Translations under genes and position numbers: made by a program
In this document: positions 28,489 to 35,564 of the stretch, piece by piece
How positions within the stretch are numbered: position 1 is the stretch's first letter
Layout of the letters: the number at the start of each line of letters is the position of its first letter
Notes under the pieces: model-generated
What the model saw: the letters and a program-made list of their open reading frames with translations, nothing else
What the model was told of the DNA's origin: nothing
Database searches by the model: none
Source of the DNA: Methylobacterium brachiatum
Lineage (GTDB): Bacteria; Pseudomonadota; Alphaproteobacteria; Rhizobiales; Beijerinckiaceae
Direction of reading: 5' to 3'
Length of the DNA stretch: 64,000 nt
Assembly: GCF_020523825.1 (NCBI RefSeq)
Contig: NZ_JAJALK010000014.1
Coordinates: 62,001 to 126,000 of the forward strand

Positions 28489-28552
28489 GGGATCAGGATC
28501 TTCCGGAAAGGGCACGTCCCTCACCCTGTCCGTCTCCCGCACGGGAGAGGGG
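28456..28552. repeat. Family C repeat, copy 1 (paired hairpins)
   Basis: Two hairpins of the form CCCTCTCCCG-GCGGGAGAGGG separated by about 50 bases that carry inverted words GGTGAGGGATC and GTCCCTCACC. This makes the whole unit a nested palindrome. Its left end is inside the acyltransferase gene. Sister copies are at 33636, 40938 and 53442. Confidence 0.85.
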
Positions 28553-28620
28553 ACCCGCGCCTCGTCCGGCGCCTCCGGGTGGTCCACTAACCTCTGAAGA
28601 CCGGCAAAACCGAACCGGCA

Positions 28621-29805
28621 TCACCCCCGCCTGAGTCTTTCGCGCGCGGCCGCATGGTCCGGCGCCGCACGGAAACAGGCCTGCATCGCGTGCCAGAGCG
28701 GCTTGCGCCGGAACTGCGCGTCGAGCGGCAGCGCCCGCTGGGGCAGCCCGTCCGGCCGCTTGCGGTAGACGTGATCGTTCAGCCAGGTGTCGGGGTCGTA
28801 GATGTCCCAGGTGAGCACGTCGAGCAGGGCGGGCTCGGCCAGGACCACGTCGAGGTAGCGGCGGGCGAAATCGGCCACCATCCGATCCCGGGTCGGCACG
28901 TCGGACGGGAAGGCCCGGTCGTCGATGTCGAGCTCGGTGACCGCGATCCCCAGACCCATCTGGCCGATCTCGTGCAGGAAGCGCCGGAGCTGGCCCTGGT
29001 CGATCGGCACCGTGCTGGTCAGGTGCGATTGCAGCCCGAACCGCCGGATCGGGACGCCGCGCGACCGCATCGCCTCGAGCTGGCGCAGCACCTTGGTGCG
29101 CTTGGCCTCCATCCAGGGCGCGCCCTGCTCGACCGCGTCCTCGTTCCAGGTGCCGGCGGCCGCCGGGTCGGTCTCGTGCAGGATCCGGAAGGCGCGGTCG
29201 ACGTAGCCGGGCCCCATCGCGGCGAGCCAGGGCGAATCGCGCAGGCCCCCGCCCCGGTCGGGATCGGCCTCGTTGCCCAAAATCTCGTTGACCACGTCCC
29301 AGGCGACGATCTGCCCGCGGTAATGGCCGGCCACGGTCTCGATCCAGCGCCGCATGAAATCCTCGGCCTGGACCGGGCTCGCCCGGCCGAGCAGCGGCAC
29401 GACCCAGGGCGGCAGGGCGGCGTGCCAGACCAGCGTGTGCCCGCGCATCCGCTGGCCGTTGGCCCGCGCGAAGCGCAGGATCGCGTCGCCGCGGGCGAAA
29501 TCGGTGCGGCCCGGGGCGGGCAGCACCTCCTCCATCTTCATCTCGGTGCCGCAGACCAGGATCCCGCATTCCCGGGCCACGGCCTGCCGGTAGGCCGGCG
29601 TCGCGTCGAACCGATGGAACGGCACCTCGCAGCCGTAGAGCAGCCCCTTGGCGGCCGCAGTGGCCTGAAGGCTGTCGGCCGACCAGGACGGCTTGCCGAG
29701 CGGCCCGAAGCCGGAGGGCGCAGCCCCCGCAGCCGTGGCGAGGCCGGCGCAGGCCGCCCCGGCGAGGAGAGCCCGGCGGCTCGGCAGGCCGGGGGATGGG
29801 GTCAT
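28621..29805 (-). CDS. Endo-1,4-beta-xylanase, glycoside hydrolase family 10
   Basis: Predicted exported xylanase of 394 residues. A twin-arginine-style leader (PSRRALLAGAACAGLATAA) covers residues 8-28. The GH10 barrel keeps HTLVWH, the acid/base Glu174 in WDVVNEIL and the nucleophile Glu291 in VTELDID. The ATG at 29805 begins the leader; an upstream in-frame ATG at 29877 looks too far out. No other xylan genes lie nearby. It could attack plant hemicellulose, which would suit a plant-associated methylotroph; the substrate is inferred from family. Confidence 0.93.
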   Translation of the reverse strand: MTPSPGLPSRRALLAGAACAGLATAAGAAPSGFGPLGKPSWSADSLQATAAAKGLLYGCEVPFHRFDATPAYRQAVARECGILVCGTEMKMEEVLPAPGRTDFARGDAILRFARANGQRMRGHTLVWHAALPPWVVPLLGRASPVQAEDFMRRWIETVAGHYRGQIVAWDVVNEILGNEADPDRGGGLRDSPWLAAMGPGYVDRAFRILHETDPAAAGTWNEDAVEQGAPWMEAKRTKVLRQLEAMRSRGVPIRRFGLQSHLTSTVPIDQGQLRRFLHEIGQMGLGIAVTELDIDDRAFPSDVPTRDRMVADFARRYLDVVLAEPALLDVLTWDIYDPDTWLNDHVYRKRPDGLPQRALPLDAQFRRKPLWHAMQACFRAAPDHAAARERLRRG

Positions 29806-29999
29806 GCCGGGTTCTCGGTTCGAGGGCTTCGAGGGAGCGTTCGCCGCGGGCGTTATCAACGCCCGGAGGAATACCATTTCCTTATGCGATCGCCCCAGTT
29901 GCCATTGGCGCTGGCAGCGGACCGATCACGCCGGTTCCAACTCGCCTTCGGCCCCGACCCGCCCCATCTTCGGGACGCCATCCAGCCGAGGACCGACCC

Positions 30000-30842
30000 A
30001 TGAGCCAGCATCCCGCCATCAGCCCAGGCCGCAGCGCGGTCGTCACCGGGGCGGCGAGCGGCATCGGGCTCGCGGCGGCGAAAGCCTTCGCGCGGGCCGG
30101 CATGAATGTCTGGCTCGCCGACCTGCCCGGCCAGGCCCTCGAGGAGGCCCACGGCGCGGTCGCCGAGCTCGCCGCCGTCGAGGTCCGGGCTTTACCCACC
30201 GACGTCTCGGACCGGGAGGCCGTGGAGGCGCTCGCGGCCCATGTCGCCAAGGCCGGCCCTCCGGCGGTGGTGATGTTGAATGCCGGGATCGAGGCCGGCG
30301 GAAAACTCTTCTCCGATGCCGAGACCTGGACCCGGATCCTCGCCACCAATCTCGGGGGCGTGGTCAACGGCATCCACGCCTTCGCGCCCGGGATGATCGC
30401 GGGGGGCAAGCCCGGGGCGGTGATCGTCACCGGCTCGAAGCAGGGCATCACCACGCCGCCCGGCAACGCGCCCTACAACGTCTCGAAGGCGGCCGTGAAG
30501 GCGGCCACCGAGGCGCTGGCCCACGAGCTGCGCACCCGCGAGGGCTGCCGGACCACCGCGCACCTGCTGATCCCGGGCTTCGTCTATACCGGCCTGACCA
30601 AGGCAAGGGGCGTCGCCGAGAAGCCGGCTGGCGCCTGGACGCCGGAGGAGACCGTCACCTTCATGCTGGAGCGGCTGGAGGCGGGCGATTTCTACATCCT
30701 CTGCCCCGACAACGAGACCACCCGGGCGCAGGACGAGAAACGCATCGCCTGGGCCGCCGGCGACATCATCGAGAACCGGCCCGCCCTGTCGCGCTGGCAT
30801 CCGGACTTTTCCGAGGCGTTCAAGCGGTTCATGGCGGGGTGA
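30000..30842 (+). CDS. SDR family NAD(P)-dependent oxidoreductase
   Basis: Short-chain dehydrogenase/reductase of 280 residues, classical type. The cofactor motif TGAASGIG is at 16-23, NAG is in MLNAGIEAGG, and the catalytic set is Ser in VTGSKQGITT with YNVSK. The ATG at 30000 has GAGGA about eight bases upstream. It diverges from the xylanase gene. The substrate is unknown. Its stop is followed at once by a degenerate family B repeat. Confidence 0.92.
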   Translation: MSQHPAISPGRSAVVTGAASGIGLAAAKAFARAGMNVWLADLPGQALEEAHGAVAELAAVEVRALPTDVSDREAVEALAAHVAKAGPPAVVMLNAGIEAGGKLFSDAETWTRILATNLGGVVNGIHAFAPGMIAGGKPGAVIVTGSKQGITTPPGNAPYNVSKAAVKAATEALAHELRTREGCRTTAHLLIPGFVYTGLTKARGVAEKPAGAWTPEETVTFMLERLEAGDFYILCPDNETTRAQDEKRIAWAAGDIIENRPALSRWHPDFSEAFKRFMAG

Positions 30843-30850
30843 TCGCAACC

Positions 30851-31071
30851 GTCCTTGCGGGCGGAGCAAGGCAACCCAGGGCTTCGCGAGCGAAGATGTT
30901 TCGAGCGAGGATGGAAGACGGATCGTACTGAAATCCCGCTTTGGGGCAGCGTCACTGTCGGCGGGAGCGCTCCACCTCGCATCTCACCTGCGCCTCTCCG
31001 CATCCGTTCCGTCGAGCGGAGCGATGTGCCGCGCGGAGCCCTGGGTTGCTTCGCTGCGCTCGCAATGACGG
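30851..31071. repeat. Degenerate family B repeat with wide spacer
   Basis: The left arm at about 30851-30881 (GTCCTTGCGGGCGGAGCAAG...) is a mutated form and the right arm at about 31039-31071 (CCCTGGGTTGCTTCGCTGCG...) is canonical. About 157 bases lie between with no evident gene. It may be a decayed relative of the GIY-YIG cassette 140 bases further on. Confidence 0.55.
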
Positions 31072-31210
31072 TGGATGCTCTCACGCCACCAAGAAATTCC
31101 TGAACGCCCCCGGGCCGAACCCAACCCACCAGCGTGGCGCAATCCAGCGGCGGCAAGCTCGCGCAGCAGCGCAAGCCTGAAACGCCTCGCGCGACGCGCT
31201 ATGACGCCCA

Positions 31211-31628
31211 CCCCGTCATTGCGAGCGGAGCGAAGCAACCCAGGGAACCGCGCGGCCGATCGTTCTGCTGGACGGGACTGCCACCATGCGCGCGCCGGCC
31301 GTCTACATCATGGCCAGCCGCCGCAACGGGACGCTCTATACCGGCGTCACCGCGGACCTGTCCCGGCGCGTCTACGAGCACCGCGAATCCCTCCATCCCG
31401 GCTTCACGCGCCGCTACGGATGCAAGCTCCTGGTCTGGTACGAGGGCTACCCGACGATGAACGAGGCCATCGCCCGCGAGAAGCAGATCAAGGGCGGCTC
31501 CCGGAAGAAGAAGCTCGCCCTGATCGAGGCGATGAACCCGGATTGGTGCGATTTGTATCCCGGCCTTGCGTGACGCTCTTATGCGCAGCGGTTCCCTGGG
31601 TTGCTTCGCTGCGCTCGCAATGACGGGG
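31211..31628. mobile_element. Candidate GIY-YIG cassette bounded by family B inverted arms
   Basis: A 418-base unit. A 39-base left arm (31211-31249, starting CCCCGTCATTGCGAGCGG) and a 39-base right arm (31590-31628, ending GCTCGCAATGACGGGG) are inverted copies of each other with one mismatch. Between them lies only a 288-base gene for a GIY-YIG nuclease. The arms are the same sequence as the family B repeats elsewhere in the window, which lack the gene. No target-site duplication is apparent. Mobility is inference; the structure is directly visible. Confidence 0.6.
31286..31573 (+). CDS. Small GIY-YIG nuclease domain protein (UPF0213/YhbQ-like)
   Basis: A 95-residue single-domain protein of the GIY-YIG endonuclease superfamily. 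The GIY-equivalent is VYIMAS at 6-11, the YIG-equivalent is LYTGVTADLSRRVYEHR at 17-33 with the conserved Arg and His, and Glu63 in EAIAREKQIKGGSRKKK is the likely metal-binding acid. The basic stretch after it should contact DNA. It has no partner domain or signal. Shine-Dalgarno is weak. It is enclosed by 39-base inverted arms. DNA-cutting activity is expected from the family but not shown for this subgroup. Confidence 0.9.
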   Translation: MRAPAVYIMASRRNGTLYTGVTADLSRRVYEHRESLHPGFTRRYGCKLLVWYEGYPTMNEAIAREKQIKGGSRKKKLALIEAMNPDWCDLYPGLA

Positions 31629-31789
31629 CGCGGTTCACGGCCGGTGCATCGAGCCGCGACCGTTCCACAAAGGCATGCGCCGCGGGCCTTGCTGACGGCC
31701 GCCCCTCGTCTGGCGAAGCGTTTGCACCCAGGTTAGGTCAGTGCGGCGCGCCGCGCTGCAACCGCGCACGACACCAGGGAGCCGCTCTT

Positions 31790-33262
31790 TTGGCCACGAT
31801 CATCCCCGTTGCCTCGTTCGACTGCGTCGTGTTCGGCGCCACCGGCGATCTCACGGCGCGCAAGCTGCTGCCGGCCCTGTTCTACCGGTTCCGGGACGGG
31901 CAGATCCCGGAGACCAGCCGAATCATCGGCGCCTCGCGCTCGGACCTGTCGGCCGACGCGTTCCGGGAGCACGCCCGGGACGCGCTCAAGCGCTTCGTGC
32001 CCGCCTCCGACCTGACGGAGGACGTGCTCCACAAATTCCTCGACCACGTGGATTACGTGGCGGTGGACGGCGCCGGCGAGAGCGGCTGGGCCGACCTCGC
32101 GGCCAAGCTCGGCGAGCGGCCCGACCAGGTGCGGCCCTACTACCTGGCGACCTCGCCGGACCTCTACGGCTCGATCTGCCGCAACCTCGCCGACCACGGC
32201 CTGATCGGGCCGAAATCCCGGGTCGTGCTCGAGAAGCCGATCGGCAAGGATCTAAAATCCGCCCAGGCGATCAACGACGCGGTCGGCGAGGTCTTCCCCG
32301 AATCGCAGATCTTCCGGATCGACCACTATCTCGGCAAGGAGACGGTGCAGAACCTGCTGTCCCTGCGGTTTGCCAACACCATCTTCGAGCGGCTCTGGAC
32401 CTCGGACGTGATCGACCACGTCCAGATCACCGTGGCCGAGACGGTGGGGGTCGAGGGCCGGGCCGGCTATTACGACACGTCGGGCGCCATGCGCGACATG
32501 CTGCAGAATCACATGCTGCAGCTCCTGTGCCTGACCGCCATGGAGAGCCCGCTCAACCTCGAAGCGAACTCCGTGCGCGACGAGAAGCTGAAGGTGCTGC
32601 GCGCCCTCAAGCCGATCACCGCCCACGACATCCAGACCGTGACCGTGCGCGGCCAGTACGTGGCGGGCGCCGTCGACGGCAAGCCGGTGGAGGGCTACCT
32701 GACCGAGCTCGGCCACGAGAGCCGGACCGAGACCTTCGTGGCGATGAAGCTCGAGGTGCAGTCCGGGCGCTGGGCCGGGGTGCCGTTCTACCTGCGCACC
32801 GGCAAGCGCCTGCCCCAGAAGCTGTCCGAGATCGTGGTCCAGTTCCGGGCCTCGCCCTTCTCGATCTTCCCCGAGGAGGCGTTCGGCCGCGAGCCCAACC
32901 GCCTCGTCATCCGCCTGCAGCCACAGGAGGGCATGAAGCTCGAGGTGATGACCAAGGATCCGGGCCCCGGCGGCCTGCGGCTGCGCCCGACCGACCTCGA
33001 CATCTCCTTCGAGGAGACCTTCAAGCAGCGCTACCCGGATGCCTACGAGCGCCTGCTGATGGACGTGGTCCGGGGCAACGCCACCCTGTTCATGCGCCGC
33101 GACGAGGTCGAGGCCGCCTGGGCCTGGGCCGACGGCGTGCTCAAGGCCTGGGCCGACCGCCCGGAGGCGCCGCGGCCCTATCCGGCCGGGAGCTGGGGGC
33201 CGACCGCCGCCATCGCGCTGATCGAGCGCGACGGCCGGACCTGGCACGAGGAGCTGCGGTAA
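31790..33262 (+). CDS. zwf: Glucose-6-phosphate 1-dehydrogenase
   Basis: Oxidises glucose-6-phosphate to 6-phosphogluconolactone with NAD(P)+, the entry to the oxidative pentose phosphate and Entner-Doudoroff routes and a source of NADPH. It has 490 residues. The coenzyme motif FGATGDL is at 15-21, the active-site signature RIDHYLGKE in the middle. The TTG at 31790 is chosen because AGGGAG lies nine bases upstream and it gives the family length; the open frame upstream runs into the family B repeat. No edd, eda or pgl follows. Confidence 0.96.
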   Translation: MATIIPVASFDCVVFGATGDLTARKLLPALFYRFRDGQIPETSRIIGASRSDLSADAFREHARDALKRFVPASDLTEDVLHKFLDHVDYVAVDGAGESGWADLAAKLGERPDQVRPYYLATSPDLYGSICRNLADHGLIGPKSRVVLEKPIGKDLKSAQAINDAVGEVFPESQIFRIDHYLGKETVQNLLSLRFANTIFERLWTSDVIDHVQITVAETVGVEGRAGYYDTSGAMRDMLQNHMLQLLCLTAMESPLNLEANSVRDEKLKVLRALKPITAHDIQTVTVRGQYVAGAVDGKPVEGYLTELGHESRTETFVAMKLEVQSGRWAGVPFYLRTGKRLPQKLSEIVVQFRASPFSIFPEEAFGREPNRLVIRLQPQEGMKLEVMTKDPGPGGLRLRPTDLDISFEETFKQRYPDAYERLLMDVVRGNATLFMRRDEVEAAWAWADGVLKAWADRPEAPRPYPAGSWGPTAAIALIERDGRTWHEELR

Positions 33263-33385
33263 CACCGCGCCCCGGCTTACGGCCAAGCTGCCTTGATGCG
33301 GTCAAGCCGGATGCCGAAGCTGCCCCATGCCGCCGGTCACCGCCCCGCGAGAGGGCGGGCCCGGCCTCGCACGAGGGATCATCGC

Positions 33386-33586
33386 ATGCTGGACTCGAAG
33401 CAGGATTTCGCCGTCTCGGCCGAACGCCGCCTGGAGCGCTCGGTCGACTCCGCGTTGCGCGTCATCGCGGCCGCCCATGTCGAGCGGCAGGCGCCGCCGG
33501 TCTACGCCGCCCGCCGCCGCCTGAGCGAGGTCTACGGCGCCACCCGCCTGGCCAAGCGCCTGGAGCGCGAGCGGCGCAGCGCCTGA
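33386..33586 (+). CDS. Small basic protein of unknown function
   Basis: A 66-residue predicted protein, mostly helical and Arg/Glu-rich (RRLERSVDSALRVIAAAH, RLAKRLERERRSA). It begins at an ATG with GAGGGA seven bases upstream, about 120 bases after zwf on the same strand. There is no signal peptide and no cysteine. I do not recognise a family. Good ribosome site and a coherent amphipathic composition favour a real gene over noise. Confidence 0.55.
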   Translation: MLDSKQDFAVSAERRLERSVDSALRVIAAAHVERQAPPVYAARRRLSEVYGATRLAKRLERERRSA

Positions 33587-33635
33587 GGGGTGTTAGGCCC
33601 CGCGCCGGCGGATCGTTCGCGAGATTGGCGCGGGT

Positions 33636-33730
33636 CCCCTCTCCTGGAGGGAGAGGGACAGGGTGAGGGGTGTAACCTCTCCGGATAGGTCTTGATCCTC
33701 ACCCCAACCCTCTCCCGCACGGGAGAGGGG
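33636..33730. repeat. Family C repeat, copy 2
   Basis: Same paired-hairpin plan as at 28456. The first hairpin has CCCCTCTCCTGGAGGGAGAGGG and is somewhat altered; the second, CCCTCTCCCGCACGGGAGAGGG by structure, is canonical. It lies between a small gene and the 3' end of the glucan gene on the opposite strand, so it may separate two convergent units. Confidence 0.8.
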
Positions 33731-33772
33731 GCGCGTCGCGATCGGAACGGACCGATACGCGAACGCTGTAGG

Positions 33773-35503
33773 TCACACCACCGCGTCCCAGGTCTCGCTC
33801 AACGGGGTCGTCCCGCGCACCAGCCGCGCCCGCAGGACGATATCCCCCGCCGGCATCGGCTGCGGCGGGCGCCACTCCACGTAGATGCGCCAGCCGCCGG
33901 TCTGCGGCACGAAGTTGGCCACCGGCTCGTGGAGCGTGCCGGCGCTGGCCGAGACCTCGGCGGCCACGGCCTCGTCCGCGCCCTTGGGCAGGGACGGCCC
34001 CTCGAAATCGATCACGCAGAGCCGCCGGGCCGGGTTCGGCGGGTCGGTCGGGCGCAGGCGCTCGGCCGAGCCGAACCGGGTTTCGGTGACCCGGGCCAAT
34101 GCCGGTTGCGGGATCGCCTCCGCCGGTTCCGCCCCCACGGTGGTCAGCGTGTAGCCGAGGCGCAGGGCGGCGCCGGGCTGCACCGGCGCGGCCGGCACGT
34201 AGGCCGCCACGATGTTGTCCATGTACTCTTCCGCCGAGGGAATCTCGTAGAGCTGCACAGCGCCCTCCGCGAAGGCGCCGCCCGGCTCCGGCGCGACCCA
34301 CAGGCCCGGCCGGGCCTCCTGGCGCGCCTCGACGTCGAGATACGCGGCAAAGCTCCGCTCCCGCTGCAGCAGCCCGAACCCCCCGAGGGGCTTCGCCGCG
34401 AAGGCCGAGATCTGCGGCTGCTTGCGGCCGTTGATGAGGGGCCGCCACAGCCGGTCGGCCGCGGTGGCGACGCAGAGCCCGTCGGAATCGTGCACCTGCG
34501 GGCGGAAATCGTCGAACGGCTTGGCGTCCCGGGCGCCGGGCCCGTTCTGGCCGTACAGGAACATGCTGGTGAGCGGCGCGAGCCCCAGCCGCGGGATCGG
34601 CTTGCGGGGATAGAGCGCCGCCGTGACGGCGATCCGGGCCGGGTCGCCGGGGGTGATCACGAACCGGTAGGCGCCGGAGACGCTCGGGCTGTCGAGGAGC
34701 GACAGCACCGTGAGGCTGCGCGCCTCCGGCTCGGGCTCGCACAGCCAATGGGCGGTGAAATCGGGAAACTCCTCCCCCTCCGGTGCGCCCGTGCCGATGG
34801 CGAGGCCCCGGGCCGAGAGCCCGTATTCCTGGCCCGCGGCGCGCAACCGGAAATAGGAGGCGCCGAGAAACACCAGAAACTCCTCCTGGAAGCCCTTGGG
34901 CCGCCAGGCCGGCGTCTCCGGGAAGGCGTAGTGCAGGCGGAAGCCCGCGAAGCCGAGATCGGCCGGAAAACTCTGGCCGGCGAGCCGCCCGCCGAAATCG
35001 AACAGCCGGCTCTCGTAGGGGATCGGCCGGGCCGGGCCGCCGCGCGGCTGCAGGTAGAGCGCCACGCGCTTGCGCTGCAGGAAGCCGCGGTGGAACAGCT
35101 GCGCGCTGAAATGGCGGCCGAGATGGAGGCTCTCGGCGGGCCGGAAGACGATGTGGCGATAGCCGTCGTAGTCGAGGCCCGCGAGCGCCGGGGGCAGGTC
35201 GGTGGGCGGGGCCGCGTAGGGCGCAGCCGCGCGGCGCTCGGCCTCGGCCGACAGGGTCTCGAAGGTCATCGCACCGTCCTGCGCGGCCCCGGGCGCCGGG
35301 CCCTGCGGCTGAAGCGCCGCCCCGGCCCATGTTCGGGCGCCATTCAGATCTATAGCGCTAGGTACAATACTGCCGGCAGCCGCGGTCAGGACGGTTCTGA
35401 GAACGCGGCGCCGGGAGGGGGGATCGATCCGTTCGGCCTCCGGCTGCCTGTGCGGCCGGGTCGGCTGCGTGTCCTCGTCCCGCATATCGGTGTCCACGCT
35501 CAT
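33773..35503 (-). CDS. Glucan biosynthesis protein, OpgG/OpgD (MdoG/MdoD) family
   Basis: Periplasmic protein of 576 residues needed to make osmoregulated periplasmic glucans. A twin-arginine leader (PPSRRRVLRTVLTAAAG) at about 27-43 argues for OpgD-like Tat export rather than Sec-exported OpgG. The glucan domain begins near TFETLSAEAERRAAAPYA and includes YDGYRHIVFRP and YDLxxLSLLD-type strands, with the Ig-like C-terminal part after about 440. The ATG at 35503 begins the protein 62 bases from the divergent opgH start. It works with OpgH, which makes the linear backbone. Confidence 0.92.
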   Translation of the reverse strand: MSVDTDMRDEDTQPTRPHRQPEAERIDPPSRRRVLRTVLTAAAGSIVPSAIDLNGARTWAGAALQPQGPAPGAAQDGAMTFETLSAEAERRAAAPYAAPPTDLPPALAGLDYDGYRHIVFRPAESLHLGRHFSAQLFHRGFLQRKRVALYLQPRGGPARPIPYESRLFDFGGRLAGQSFPADLGFAGFRLHYAFPETPAWRPKGFQEEFLVFLGASYFRLRAAGQEYGLSARGLAIGTGAPEGEEFPDFTAHWLCEPEPEARSLTVLSLLDSPSVSGAYRFVITPGDPARIAVTAALYPRKPIPRLGLAPLTSMFLYGQNGPGARDAKPFDDFRPQVHDSDGLCVATAADRLWRPLINGRKQPQISAFAAKPLGGFGLLQRERSFAAYLDVEARQEARPGLWVAPEPGGAFAEGAVQLYEIPSAEEYMDNIVAAYVPAAPVQPGAALRLGYTLTTVGAEPAEAIPQPALARVTETRFGSAERLRPTDPPNPARRLCVIDFEGPSLPKGADEAVAAEVSASAGTLHEPVANFVPQTGGWRIYVEWRPPQPMPAGDIVLRARLVRGTTPLSETWDAVV

Positions 35504-35564
35504 CGGTTCCCGCCCGCCCGCGGCGAGGCAGCCGGCAGCCTTCCACGGTCGAGTTCCTCGCGCC

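Noticed and set aside
31211..31628. Target-site duplication around the GIY-YIG cassette
   Set aside because: The bases just outside the arms do not form a convincing direct repeat, so I do not claim a transposition footprint.
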